The translations under genes and the position numbers were made by a program. From the NCBI RefSeq assembly GCF_900100345.1, contig NZ_FMTT01000005.1, forward strand, positions 64,184 to 128,183: a stretch of 64,000 nucleotides of DNA, given 5' to 3'. The stretch's first letter is position 1. Every line of letters begins with the position of its first letter. The stretch comes from Paenibacillus tianmuensis. GTDB taxonomy: Bacteria; Bacillota; Bacilli; Paenibacillales; NBRC-103111. Shown piece after piece: positions 37,203-46,042 of this stretch. The notes beneath the pieces are model-generated. The model searched no databases, was not told where the DNA came from, and was given only the letters and a program-made list of their open reading frames with translations.

Positions 37203-38471
37203 ATGAGCGTACTCAGAACGCTTCTGCAAGACATCCCGATTCCGCAAATGGTTCGTATCCGTCAAAAATTCGACGGAACCCGGCTGGAGCGCCCGACCGA
37301 GGATTTGGAGCGCGAGCTGGCGAAGCCCGGCGCCATCGACCGGATCAAGCCGGGCCAGCAGGTGGCCGTGGCGGTAGGCAGCCGCGGCGTGGCGAACATC
37401 GCCGCCTTCACGCGGACGACGATCGATGCGATCAAACGGGCGGGCGCCCATCCGTTCATTGTCCCCTGCATGGGCAGCCACGGTGGCGCGACCGCCGAAG
37501 GACAGAAGGAAGTGCTTCATCATCTTGGCGTAACGGAGGAAGCGATGGGGGTACTGATCCGTTCGACGATGGAGGTCGTGCAGATCGGCCAGCTGCCGAA
37601 CGGACTTCCGGTATACGTAGACAAATACGCATACGAGGCCGACGCCATCGTCGTCATCAACCGGGTGAAGCCGCACACCGCCTTCCGCGGCAAAATCGAA
37701 AGCGGCATCATGAAAATGATTTCCATCGGGCTCGGCAAGCAAAAAGGGGCGGAAGCGTGCCACCAGCTCGGCTTCAAATATATGGCTGAAAACGTGCCGG
37801 CCATGGCGCGGATTATGCTCGAAAAGCTGCCGATCCTGTTCGGCGTGGCATTGGTGGAAAATGCATACGACGAAACGTGCATCGTCGAAGTGCTGCCCGC
37901 AGCTCAGATGGAGGAACGCGAGAGGGTGCTGCTTGAGATCGCCAAGTCCCGGCTGCCGAAAATTTTGTTCGATCAAATCGACGTGCTGGTCATCGATTAC
38001 ATCGGCAAAAACATCAGCGGCGACGGCATGGACCCGAACATTACCGGCCGTTATCCGACGCCGTACGCGCATGGCGGCCCCGACGTGTCCAAGATGGTCG
38101 TGCTCGACACGACGCCGGAAACGAAAGGCAACGCCAACGGCGTCGGCACGGCCGATTTCACGACGCAGCGGCTGGTCGACAAGATGGATCTGGCCGCGAC
38201 CTACGCCAACGGGCTGACTTCCACGGTATGCGCGCCGACCAAAATCGCAACGACACTCGAAAACGACCTGTACGCCATCAAAGCCGCGGTCAAAACCTGC
38301 AATATTTTGGATTATACCCAATGCCGGCTTGTGCGTATACGGGATACGCTGCATTTGGGCGAAATCGAGATTTCGGTCAACTTGCTTGAGGAAGCCAAGC
38401 GTCATCCGGACATCGAGATTTTGTCCGAACCGTATAATCTGCCATTCAACAGCGAAGGGAACTTGGTATAA
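37203..38471 (+). CDS. LarA-family (DUF2088) nickel-dependent racemase/epimerase homologue
   Basis: 422 residues, ATG after GGGGAGG. Visible residues fit the LarA active-site pattern: His93 (GSHGG), His158 (KPHTAF), Lys171 (GIMKM) and His187 (ACHQLG). The spacings His-Lys +13 and Lys-His +16 compare with +10 and +16 in Lactobacillus LarA (H174, K184, H200), where the lysine and last histidine hold the nickel-pincer nucleotide. LarA relatives include lactate, malate and other hydroxyacid racemases and a D-gluconate 2-epimerase. Placed between a LacI regulator and a gluconokinase, a hexonate C2-epimerase (mannonate/gluconate) is the best inference. Cofactor genes larB, larC and larE are not in the window. 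Confidence 0.75.
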   Translation: MSVLRTLLQDIPIPQMVRIRQKFDGTRLERPTEDLERELAKPGAIDRIKPGQQVAVAVGSRGVANIAAFTRTTIDAIKRAGAHPFIVPCMGSHGGATAEGQKEVLHHLGVTEEAMGVLIRSTMEVVQIGQLPNGLPVYVDKYAYEADAIVVINRVKPHTAFRGKIESGIMKMISIGLGKQKGAEACHQLGFKYMAENVPAMARIMLEKLPILFGVALVENAYDETCIVEVLPAAQMEERERVLLEIAKSRLPKILFDQIDVLVIDYIGKNISGDGMDPNITGRYPTPYAHGGPDVSKMVVLDTTPETKGNANGVGTADFTTQRLVDKMDLAATYANGLTSTVCAPTKIATTLENDLYAIKAAVKTCNILDYTQCRLVRIRDTLHLGEIEISVNLLEEAKRHPDIEILSEPYNLPFNSEGNLV

Positions 38472-40031
38472 ATGAGCGGTTTGTCTGTACCCAAGCCATA
38501 CATCATCGCCGCGGATATCGGCACGACGAGCACCAAGACGCTGGTGATCGACCGAAGCGGCCGCGTGCTTGCCTCCCATGCGGTGGAGTATCCGCTTTAC
38601 ACACCCAAACCGGATATGGCCGAGCAGGACCCGGAAGAAATTTATCAAGCGGTGCTTACCGCCATTCGCGAAGTCGTCGGTAAAGCGGCCATTCTGCCCG
38701 GACAAGTGCTGTGCGTCTCGTTCAGCTCGGCGATGCACAGCCTGATTGCGGTGGACCGCGATTTGACTCCGCTGACGCGCTGCATCACGTGGGCGGACAA
38801 CCGCAGCGTAGGCTACGTCAAAGTGCTGAAGGAAGAGCGGAACGGCCATGACATTTACCGGAACACGGGCACTCCGATTCATCCGATGTCGCCTCTGCTG
38901 AAGCTGATGTGGTTCCGGGACAATCGGCCGGACCTGTTCGAGCAGGCGTATAAGTTTATCGGCATCAAAGAATACGTATTCGGCAAGCTGTTCGGCAAGC
39001 TGGTGATCGACTATTCGCTGGCAAGCTGCACCGGTCTGTTCAACCTGCGGGAGCTGGCGTGGGATAAGCAGGCGCTCGAAGCCTGCGGCGTCCGGCCCGA
39101 GCAGTTGTCGGAGCCTGTATCGACCACGCATGTGCTGCAAGGGCTGACCGCCGGGGATGCGGCCTCGATGGGGCTCTCGGCGGATACGCCTTTTGTCGTG
39201 GGCGCGTCCGACGGCGTGCTGGCCAATCTCGGCGTCGGCGCTTTCGAGCCGGGCGTTTACACGGTGACGATCGGGACCAGCGGCGCAGTGCGCGGCGTCG
39301 TGCGCGAGCCAATGACCGATCCGAAGGGCCGGCTGTTCTGTTATGCGCTCAAGGAAGATTTCTGGGTCGTCGGAGGCGCGATCAACAACGGCGGCATCAT
39401 GTTCCGTTGGGTTCGCGATCAGCTTGCCACGGCGGAAGCGGAAGAAGGACGCCGCAGAGACATGGACCCGTACGACTATTTGATGTCTCTGGCGCGTGAG
39501 GTGGCTCCCGGTTCGGACGGGCTCATTTTTCTGCCGCTGCTTGCCGGCGAGCGGGCGCCGTACTGGAACGCGAATGCGCGCGGCGTATTTTTCGGACTAT
39601 CGCTCTATCATCAGAAGAAACATATGATCCGGGCGGTGCTGGAGGGCGTCATGTACCGGATTCATTCGGTCGTTTCCGCGCTGGAGGAGCTCAGCGGCCC
39701 GACCCGGGAGGTACGCGCCTCCGGCGGCTTTGCCCGTTCTTCGTTCTGGCTCCAGATGATGGCCGACGTGCTGAATGCGAACGTCGCCGTGCCAAGTACG
39801 ATCGAAAGCTCCGGCCTCGGGGCGGCGCAGCTCGGTATGCTGGCGCTCGGCGAGATCAAGGATTTCTCCAGCGTTCACGATTGGATGCAGGTGGAGCAGT
39901 CGCTTCGCGCAAGCGAGCCGAACCATGAAGTATATCAACAGTTGACAAAAATTTATAATCGTGTGTACCATCAGTTGAAGGATGAGTTTGATGCCATCGC
40001 CGCCTTTCAACAGATTCACACGAAATCTTAG
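38472..40031 (+). CDS. gntK: gluconokinase, FGGY family
   Basis: 519 residues. The ATG follows the previous stop directly (TAAATG), so translation is coupled. FGGY kinase: DIGTTSTKTLVI phosphate loop, CITWADNRS and TGTPIHPMSPLLKLMW typical of Bacillus-type GntK, TIGTSGAVRG, and ASGGFARSSFWLQMMADVL near the C-terminus. It phosphorylates gluconate to 6-phosphogluconate, the substrate of the dehydrogenase at 41036. Related kinases for xylulose or other sugars exist, but the GntK-like motifs and the neighbours favour gluconate. Confidence 0.88.
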   Translation: MSGLSVPKPYIIAADIGTTSTKTLVIDRSGRVLASHAVEYPLYTPKPDMAEQDPEEIYQAVLTAIREVVGKAAILPGQVLCVSFSSAMHSLIAVDRDLTPLTRCITWADNRSVGYVKVLKEERNGHDIYRNTGTPIHPMSPLLKLMWFRDNRPDLFEQAYKFIGIKEYVFGKLFGKLVIDYSLASCTGLFNLRELAWDKQALEACGVRPEQLSEPVSTTHVLQGLTAGDAASMGLSADTPFVVGASDGVLANLGVGAFEPGVYTVTIGTSGAVRGVVREPMTDPKGRLFCYALKEDFWVVGGAINNGGIMFRWVRDQLATAEAEEGRRRDMDPYDYLMSLAREVAPGSDGLIFLPLLAGERAPYWNANARGVFFGLSLYHQKKHMIRAVLEGVMYRIHSVVSALEELSGPTREVRASGGFARSSFWLQMMADVLNANVAVPSTIESSGLGAAQLGMLALGEIKDFSSVHDWMQVEQSLRASEPNHEVYQQLTKIYNRVYHQLKDEFDAIAAFQQIHTKS

Positions 40032-40044
40032 GGGGCGTCGGGCT

Positions 40045-40812
40045 ATGAACTTATTCGATTTATCGGGAAAAACGGCAGTGATTATCGGAGGCAGCAGCAC
40101 CTTAGGCGGAACGATGGGAGTTGCGCTTGGCGGACATGGGGCCGATGTCGCGGTGGTCGGGCGCAATATGGACAAATCCGAAGAAGTCGCAAAGCGGATC
40201 GAGGCGTCCGGCGGACGGGCCAAGTGCTTTTCGGCAGATGCGACGAAAGCCGAGGACTTGAAGCGGGTGCTGTCCGAGGTGCTTGCGTGGACGGGACGCT
40301 GCGATATTTTGATGAACTGTCCGGGCAAAAACAGCGCGACGCCGTTTTTTGACATCACGATGGACGAATGGGATTCGATTATGGAAGTGAATCTCAAGAG
40401 CGTCGTGTTGGCGTGTCAAATTTTTGGGAAGCATATGGTGGACAAGGGCGAAGGAGGCAGCATCATTAACATTTCCTCCGTATCTTCGGACCCGCCGCTG
40501 TCCAAAGTGTTCACGTACTCCGCTTCCAAAGCGGCGGTGAACAATGTCACCCAATTTCTGGCGAGCGAATTCGCTCCAGCGCGCGTGCGTGTCAATGCCA
40601 TCATTCCGGGCTTCTTCCCGGCCGAGCAAAACCGCAAAATTTTGTCTCCCGAGCGTGTCGAATCGATTATGCGTCATACGCCGATGAACCGTTTCGGCGA
40701 AGCGGAAGAGCTTCAGGGCGCAGCCGTGTATCTGGCTTCGGAGAAAGCTTCGAGTTTCGTCACCGGCACGGTGCTGCGGGTGGACGGGGGCTTCGGAGCG
40801 ATGACGATTTAA
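40045..40812 (+). CDS. SDR oxidoreductase, mannonate/gluconate type
   Basis: 255 residues from the ATG at 40045, which has TAGGGGG upstream; an earlier in-frame start lies inside gntK. Short-chain dehydrogenase fold: GGSSTLGGTMG cofactor loop, catalytic Ser in NISSVSS and YSASK (Tyr/Lys). The C-terminal pattern PGFFPAEQNR, HTPMNRFGEAEEL and FVTGTVLRVDGGF resembles the SDR D-mannonate oxidoreductase and gluconate 5-dehydrogenase group. Likely NAD(P)-dependent reduction of a ketohexonate such as fructuronate or 5-keto-gluconate. It ends the operon before a strong hairpin. Confidence 0.8.
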   Translation: MNLFDLSGKTAVIIGGSSTLGGTMGVALGGHGADVAVVGRNMDKSEEVAKRIEASGGRAKCFSADATKAEDLKRVLSEVLAWTGRCDILMNCPGKNSATPFFDITMDEWDSIMEVNLKSVVLACQIFGKHMVDKGEGGSIINISSVSSDPPLSKVFTYSASKAAVNNVTQFLASEFAPARVRVNAIIPGFFPAEQNRKILSPERVESIMRHTPMNRFGEAEELQGAAVYLASEKASSFVTGTVLRVDGGFGAMTI

Positions 40813-40850
40813 GCGGGCAGGGCCAGCTCCCAAACCGACTCCGGTGCAGC

Positions 40851-40953
40851 AATATCCATCTCCGGTCGCTCTTGAAAATGGATTCCTTGAACTTACCTGT
40901 TAGGTAAGAATCCATTTTTTCAAAGGCGACACGCAAGCTCTCCGATGGATATT
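40851..40953. repeat. about 100-nt inverted repeat enclosing a terminator
   Basis: Outer arms AATATCCATC (40851-40860) and GATGGATATT (40944-40953) are perfect complements and flank the terminator at 40874-40920. It lies between the sugar-acid operon and the 6-phosphogluconate dehydrogenase gene. Confidence 0.6.
40874..40920 (+). terminator. strong terminator after the SDR gene
   Basis: AAAATGGATT pairs with AATCCATTTT, and an inner stem CTTACCT (40892-40898) pairs with AGGTAAG (40902-40908), with a terminal T6 run at 40915-40920. It may act as a leader terminator for the next gene or simply close the operon. Confidence 0.85.
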
Positions 40954-41035
40954 CTGACCTCCTTCTCTTGGGAGAAGTTCCAAACCCTTAAACCGTCAAA
41001 ATCTAAATAGACAAAAGGAAGGAAGAGAAACCACA

Positions 41036-42448
41036 ATGTCCAAACAACAAGTCGGCGTTATCGGCCTTGCGGTCATGGGGAAAAACCTGGCTCTGAACAT
41101 CGAAAGCAGAGGCTTCACCGTATCCGTCTTCAACCGTTCGCGGGAGAAAACGGATGCGCTGTTGGCCGAAGCGCAAGGCAAGAAGCTGGTCGGTACATAT
41201 AGCATCGAGGAATTCGTAGCTTCGCTCGAAACGCCTCGCAAAATTTTAATCATGGTGCAAGCGGGCCATGCGACAGACGATACGATCAATCAGCTGAATC
41301 CGCATCTGGATAAAGGCGATATTATTATCGACGGCGGCAACGCATTTTTCCCGGACACTCAGCGCCGCAACAAAGAGCTAGAAGCGCACGGCCTCCGCTT
41401 TATCGGTACGGGCGTATCCGGCGGCGAGGAAGGCGCGCTGAAGGGCCCCGCGATTATGCCGGGCGGGCAAAAGGACGCCTACGAGCTGGTCGCTCCGATC
41501 CTGACGGCCATTTCGGCCAAAGTGAACGGCGACCCTTGCTGCACCTACATCGGACCGGACGGCGCCGGCCATTACGTCAAGATGGTGCATAACGGCATCG
41601 AGTACGGCGACATGCAGCTCATCTGCGAGGCGTACCACCTGCTCAAAGACGTGCTTGGCGTTAGCACGCAGGAGCTTCATGAGATTTTCGCCGATTGGAA
41701 CAAGGGCGAGCTGGACAGCTACCTGATCGAAATCACAACCGACATTTTCACCAAATACGATCCGGAAACGGGCAAGCCGATGGTCGATGTCATCCTCGAT
41801 TCCGCCGGCCAGAAGGGTACGGGGAAATGGACAAGCCAAAGCGCGCTCGATCTCGGCGTTCCGTTGTCCATCATTACCGAATCCGTTTTCTCCCGCTTCA
41901 TCTCGGCCATGAAAGAAGAGCGCGTTGCTGCCAGCAAAGTGCTGAATGGACCGAAGCAAGCGGCGTTCGACGGCGACCGCGCAGCGTTTATCGAAGCGGT
42001 GCGGAAGGCGCTGTATGCGAGCAAAATTTGCTCTTACGCGCAGGGCTTCGCCCAAATGAGAGCAGCAAGCGAGGAATACAACTGGAGCTTGGACTACGGC
42101 AGCATTGCGATGATTTTCCGCGGCGGCTGCATTATCCGCGCCCGTTTCCTGCAAAATATCAAGGATGCGTACGACCGCAACCCGGAGCTGAAAAACCTGC
42201 TGCTTGACGAATACTTCAAAGGTATCGTAGAGCAGTACCAAGACGCTTGGAGAAACGTCGTCGCAACGGCAATCACCCGCGGCGTGCCGGTTCCGGCCTT
42301 CGCCTCCGCGCTGGCTTACTACGACAGCTACCGGACGGAGCGTTTGCCTGCCAACCTGCTGCAAGCGCAGCGCGATTATTTCGGCGCGCATACCTTCAAG
42401 CGGGTCGACAAAGAAGGCGCCTTCCACTTCCACTGGATGGAAAACTAA
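41036..42448 (+). CDS. gndA: 6-phosphogluconate dehydrogenase, decarboxylating
   Basis: 470 residues, full length for the family. ATG after AAGGAAGGAAG. NADP-binding [15 protein letters not shown], substrate and catalytic motifs [33 protein letters not shown] (catalytic Lys) and, near the C-terminus, [20 protein letters not shown]. Converts 6-phosphogluconate to ribulose 5-phosphate with CO2 and NADPH. It follows the gluconokinase operon after a terminator, so it may be expressed both with it and separately for the oxidative pentose phosphate pathway. Confidence 0.96.
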   Translation: MSKQQVGVIGLAVMGKNLALNIESRGFTVSVFNRSREKTDALLAEAQGKKLVGTYSIEEFVASLETPRKILIMVQAGHATDDTINQLNPHLDKGDIIIDGGNAFFPDTQRRNKELEAHGLRFIGTGVSGGEEGALKGPAIMPGGQKDAYELVAPILTAISAKVNGDPCCTYIGPDGAGHYVKMVHNGIEYGDMQLICEAYHLLKDVLGVSTQELHEIFADWNKGELDSYLIEITTDIFTKYDPETGKPMVDVILDSAGQKGTGKWTSQSALDLGVPLSIITESVFSRFISAMKEERVAASKVLNGPKQAAFDGDRAAFIEAVRKALYASKICSYAQGFAQMRAASEEYNWSLDYGSIAMIFRGGCIIRARFLQNIKDAYDRNPELKNLLLDEYFKGIVEQYQDAWRNVVATAITRGVPVPAFASALAYYDSYRTERLPANLLQAQRDYFGAHTFKRVDKEGAFHFHWMEN

Positions 42449-42452
42449 GCGG

Positions 42453-42794
42453 CTACAGGTGCCTTTTGATGCGGTCCGGCTTGACCGGATGCAGACCGAA
42501 GGACGCCTCGTACAGCCAGCTCTTGAGCCGGTCGGCTTCCATATCGTGGCCGCTCCGACGCTGAATGAGCATCAAAGCGATTTCGGCGAAATATCTAAAG
42601 TTTTTAAGCAGCCGTGGCTGGGAAAGATCCGTCAAGTTCGGGTCTTCCTCGGCCACCTTTTTTTTAATATACTCCAGCATCCAGACGATTTCCTCTCGGC
42701 ATAAGGGCCTTGTGGGATCCATGATTTGTTCCAGCTTGAGCTCGGTCCAGTCCGGACCGGCCGCACGGGTTTGGGATAGAGCGCTTTGCGTCAT
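42453..42794 (-). CDS. hypothetical protein, 113 aa
   Basis: Start chosen at MTQSALSQTRAAG (42794), which has GGGAG upstream; the longer start at 42836 has none. Soluble and mostly helical, with a central EEIVWMLEYIKKKVAEEDPN and a C-terminal RSGHDMEADRLKSWLYEASF. I do not recognise the family, though such small conserved proteins are common in Paenibacillus. It converges on gndA with only 4 nt between the stops. Confidence 0.65.
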   Translation of the reverse strand: MTQSALSQTRAAGPDWTELKLEQIMDPTRPLCREEIVWMLEYIKKKVAEEDPNLTDLSQPRLLKNFRYFAEIALMLIQRRSGHDMEADRLKSWLYEASFGLHPVKPDRIKRHL

Positions 42795-42959
42795 ATGACC
42801 GTGTTCTCCCTTCGGGAAATATGCATTAAACATCATGACTGATCTGGCTGGAATTTATTCACAATCATCTTATGATTTTGCCAACCTTTCTATTCACATG
42901 GTGTCGGCTATGATATGATAGGGTCAGTTGAATGATACGAAAGTCAGAGGTGCAGGAGA

Positions 42960-43469
42960 GTGGAATACCGTAACATCGTGTTGGTCGGTATGATGGGAAC
43001 CGGAAAATCCTCCGTCGGACAAGCACTCGCTTCGAGGCTGAACTGGGTGTACGAGGATACGGACGCTTCCATTGAGCGGGCGCAGGGAATGAACATTACC
43101 CGAATGTTTGCGGAGCTCGGAGAGCTCTTCTTCCGCAAAGCCGAAAGCGAGACGATCGAACGGACGCTGCAAGGTCGGCATCAAGTGGTAGCGACCGGAG
43201 GCGGGGCCGTTCTTGCAGAGCAAAACCGGATTTTCATGAAACGCAGCGGCCTGGTTGTTGCGCTGAAAGCGTCCGCCGAAACGATCATCGAGCGGGTCCG
43301 GTCCGATCAGAGCCGTCCTTTGCTGCAAGGCGGAGTTGAAGACCGCGTACGCCACATCATGGAGAGCCGCAAGCACGCGTACGATTTTGCGGATCTCCAT
43401 GTGGATACGGACGGCAAGACCGTCGGGCAGATCGTCGATGAGATTTACAGCCGTTTGGAGCGGGCTTAA
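42960..43469 (+). CDS. aroK: shikimate kinase
   Basis: 169 residues, GTG start with AGAGG nine bases upstream. Walker A GMMGTGKSSVG, shikimate-binding DTDASIE, GGGAV and the lid-region R-S-RPLLQGG, all typical of AroK/AroL. Phosphorylates shikimate to shikimate 3-phosphate, the substrate of the EPSP synthase encoded at 44684. Its stop overlaps the convergent rhodanese gene by 4 nt. Confidence 0.95.
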   Translation: MEYRNIVLVGMMGTGKSSVGQALASRLNWVYEDTDASIERAQGMNITRMFAELGELFFRKAESETIERTLQGRHQVVATGGGAVLAEQNRIFMKRSGLVVALKASAETIIERVRSDQSRPLLQGGVEDRVRHIMESRKHAYDFADLHVDTDGKTVGQIVDEIYSRLERA

Positions 43470-43759
43470 AGCTGCTCCCACTCCAGCATACCGCCGGTCA
43501 TGTTGACAAGCCCGGTGAAGCCTTGGGCTTCCAAGTATTCAAACGCCCGTCCGCTGCGATTGCCGCTGCGGCAGACGAGAATCGTTTCGCTGTGCTGCGG
43601 GATTTCGCCAAGGCGCTGAGGGATTTCCATCAAAGGAATATGCTTGGCGCCCGGAATCATGCCGAGCGCGACTTCTTCGGGTTCGCGCACGTCGATGATG
43701 GTAAGCTTTTCGCCGTTTTCAAGCCGTTGCTTGACTTCTTGCGGGGTAATCGTATGCAT
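43466..43759 (-). CDS. rhodanese-like sulfurtransferase
   Basis: 97 residues, single rhodanese domain. The ATG at 43759 has GAAGGAGG upstream. Active-site loop CRSGNRS with the catalytic Cys, plus IIDVREPEE and GGMLEWE. Probably carries persulfide sulfur; a small cytoplasmic protein of the GlpE/YtwF type. Confidence 0.9.
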   Translation of the reverse strand: MHTITPQEVKQRLENGEKLTIIDVREPEEVALGMIPGAKHIPLMEIPQRLGEIPQHSETILVCRSGNRSGRAFEYLEAQGFTGLVNMTGGMLEWEQL

Positions 43760-43887
43760 CAATATAGCCTCCTTCTCGTTCGGCTTGCGGCCGACTTGCC
43801 TTCATCATAAAAAGAAAACGGCAGCGTGTCAAACAAAGCGGAACGGCTGTCGTTGATAACGCTAATTTCGAATGGGGACGAAATCGG

Positions 43888-44280
43888 ATGACCGTACTTT
43901 ATATAGGTCTGGCGGGAATCGCCGGAGCGCTGGCACGGTACGGATTGTCTGTCGTGATGAATCCGCAGCAGGTCGCCTCGCTGCCGTGGGGAACGCTGTT
44001 ATGTAACCTTGCCGGCTGCCTGGTGCTTGGCTTTTTAGCCTATTTGCCCGGTTTGAAGCGATATCCGGACCTTCGCGCCGCGCTGACAACCGGATTCATC
44101 GGAGCGTTTACGACCTTCTCGACATTAAGCTGGGAGCTCGTATCCATGCTCCAGCAGCAGCTTTGGACGATCGCGGCGCTCTATTTTATCGTTAGCCTGT
44201 GGGGCGGAATCGGCTGCATTCGTCTCGGACGCCGGTTCAGCTTAAATTTGACGGCGGTAAAAAGGGGTTCTGAGGAATGA
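43888..44280 (+). CDS. crcB: fluoride channel FluC/CrcB, first subunit
   Basis: 130 residues, four membrane segments. Family motifs GALARYGLS, TLLCNLAGC and GFIGAFTTFSTLSWE (the Phe/Thr/Ser-rich fluoride pore). It overlaps the second channel gene by 4 nt (ATGA), so the two likely form a heterodimer. No fluoride riboswitch is visible in the 125 nt upstream. Confidence 0.93.
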   Translation: MTVLYIGLAGIAGALARYGLSVVMNPQQVASLPWGTLLCNLAGCLVLGFLAYLPGLKRYPDLRAALTTGFIGAFTTFSTLSWELVSMLQQQLWTIAALYFIVSLWGGIGCIRLGRRFSLNLTAVKRGSEE

Positions 44281-44660
44281 TGTCGAATACGTTAGGAACG
44301 TTGCTGCTCGTAAGCGCAGGAGGCTTTGCCGGCGCCGTGGCAAGGTATTGGATCGGCAGCCGGATCGCGGAACGGCTTAGAACTTCTCTGCCATACGGAA
44401 CGCTGACGGTCAATCTGGCCGGTTCGTTCTTGTTGGGCGTCCTGTGGGGAGGAGGGGCGGACGGCCGATGGATGGCGCTCCTTGGCAGCGGATTTATGGG
44501 AGCATTCACGACCTTTTCGACGCTAAAGCTGGAAAGCGAAGCACTGCTTCGCCAAGGCGAAAGCCGGACGGCCTGGCTGTATATGGGGCTGTCGTATACA
44601 CTCGGTTTGCTGCTTGCTTACGCAGGCTATATCCTTTCACTTACATATATAAAGCTCTGA
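44277..44660 (+). CDS. crcB: fluoride channel FluC/CrcB, second subunit
   Basis: 127 residues, four membrane segments, with GAVARYWIG, GTLTVNLAGSF and GSGFMGAFTTFSTLKLE. Paired Fluc genes are usual in Bacillales. Translationally coupled to the first, and followed after 23 nt by aroA. Confidence 0.93.
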   Translation: MMSNTLGTLLLVSAGGFAGAVARYWIGSRIAERLRTSLPYGTLTVNLAGSFLLGVLWGGGADGRWMALLGSGFMGAFTTFSTLKLESEALLRQGESRTAWLYMGLSYTLGLLLAYAGYILSLTYIKL

Positions 44661-44683
44661 CGGACAAGGAGAGATACTTTACG

Positions 44684-45979
44684 ATGAAAGCCATTGTCAA
44701 ACCGACCCCGCGTCTGGGCGGGACGATTAACGCGCTGTCTTCCAAAAACTACACGACCCGCTATTTGCTCATCGCCGCGCTTGCGGACGGGACGAGCACG
44801 ATTTACTATCCGGCTCACAGTGAGGATAGTGACGCGATGCGTCGCTGCATCCGGGACTTGGGCGCCGACCTGGAAGAGGACGACGAAAAGATGACGATCC
44901 GCGGCTTTGGCCGTCATCCGAAGCATGTGAGTGAGCTGAATGTCGGCAATGCGGGAGCGGTGCTCCGCTTCTTGATGTCGGTCGCCGCTTTTTGCCCGGA
45001 GGTGACGTTTATTAACGCTTACCCGGACTCCCTCGGCAAACGGCCCCATGACGATCTGATCGACGCCCTGAAGCAGATGGGAGTCGAGGTCGAGCACCGT
45101 GAAGGAAAGCTGCCGCTTACGATTCGGGGCGGTCATCCGCGGGGCGGCAAAATTACCGTTTCCGGGAACGTTAGCTCGCAATTTTTAAGCTCTTTGCTGT
45201 TCGTTGCTCCTCTGCTGGACGAGGATAGCGAAATTACGGTACTGCACGATCTGAAATCGAAAATTATCGTCGGCCAGACGTTGGAAGTCATTGCCCAAGC
45301 AGGCGTGAAAATCGAAGCGTCCGACGATTTGATGCATTATAAAATTCCCGGCAAACAGGAATACAAGCCCCAAAACTATACGGTTCAGGGCGATTATCCG
45401 GGCTCTGCCGCCATCCTGGCTGCTGCGGCCGTGACGCATTCGGACGTCACGGTGCTTCATCTGGCGGAGCAAAGCAAGCAGGGCGAGCGGGCCGTCGTCG
45501 ATGTGCTCCGCGCGATGGGCGTCGATCTTACCCACGAGAACGATGCCGTTCGGATTCGCGGCAATCAGAAGCTGACCGCGGGCGAATTTGACGGGGATCA
45601 TTTCACCGACGCTGTGCTGGCGATGGTTGCTGCGGCGGTGTTCGCGGAAGGCACGTCCCGCTTCTACAATGTAGAAAACCTGCGGTACAAGGAATGCGAC
45701 AGGATTACGGATTTTGTCAACGAGCTGCGCAAAGCCGGGGCGGATGTGGAAGAACGACAAAGCGAGATTATCGTCCACGGGCGTCCGCAGGGCGTAACGG
45801 GCGGCGTCGAAATTAACGCGCACTACGACCACCGCGTCATCATGGCGCTTACCATCGTTGGCCTCCGCTCCGAGCAAGGCTTGATTATTAACGACGCGCA
45901 CCATGTGGCCAAGTCTTACCCGCATTACTTCGAGCATTTGCTGTCGCTCGGGGCGCAGATCGATCTGGTTCAAGAGTAA
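44684..45979 (+). CDS. aroA: EPSP synthase (3-phosphoshikimate 1-carboxyvinyltransferase)
   Basis: 431 residues from the ATG at 44684, with AAGGAGAG eleven bases upstream. The longer open frame starting at 44444 runs antiparallel in sense to no known domain and overlaps crcB. Motifs: LSSKNYTTRYLL (substrate lysine region), SGNVSSQFLSSLL, GDYPGSAAILAAAA, NLRYKECDRI and HHVAKSYPHYF. Adds PEP to shikimate 3-phosphate. The glyphosate-contact loop reads GNAGAVLRFL (residues 88-97), with Ala92 and Phe96 in place of the Thr97 and Pro101 of E. coli AroA. It belongs to a divergent EPSPS branch. Confidence 0.92.
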   Translation: MKAIVKPTPRLGGTINALSSKNYTTRYLLIAALADGTSTIYYPAHSEDSDAMRRCIRDLGADLEEDDEKMTIRGFGRHPKHVSELNVGNAGAVLRFLMSVAAFCPEVTFINAYPDSLGKRPHDDLIDALKQMGVEVEHREGKLPLTIRGGHPRGGKITVSGNVSSQFLSSLLFVAPLLDEDSEITVLHDLKSKIIVGQTLEVIAQAGVKIEASDDLMHYKIPGKQEYKPQNYTVQGDYPGSAAILAAAAVTHSDVTVLHLAEQSKQGERAVVDVLRAMGVDLTHENDAVRIRGNQKLTAGEFDGDHFTDAVLAMVAAAVFAEGTSRFYNVENLRYKECDRITDFVNELRKAGADVEERQSEIIVHGRPQGVTGGVEINAHYDHRVIMALTIVGLRSEQGLIINDAHHVAKSYPHYFEHLLSLGAQIDLVQE

Positions 45980-46042
45980 GGCGCCGCACGTCGGCGTTGC
46001 TTAACCCATCATCATGATCGGCATGCTGATCGTAACAAGGCG

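Noticed and set aside
43770-43887. Possible fluoride riboswitch before the FluC genes
   Set aside because: I looked for the crcB-motif conserved blocks and saw none.
44444-44683. Longer N-terminus for EPSP synthase starting at 44444
   Set aside because: It overlaps the second fluoride-channel gene; the ATG at 44684 has a good ribosome site and gives the normal family N-terminus.
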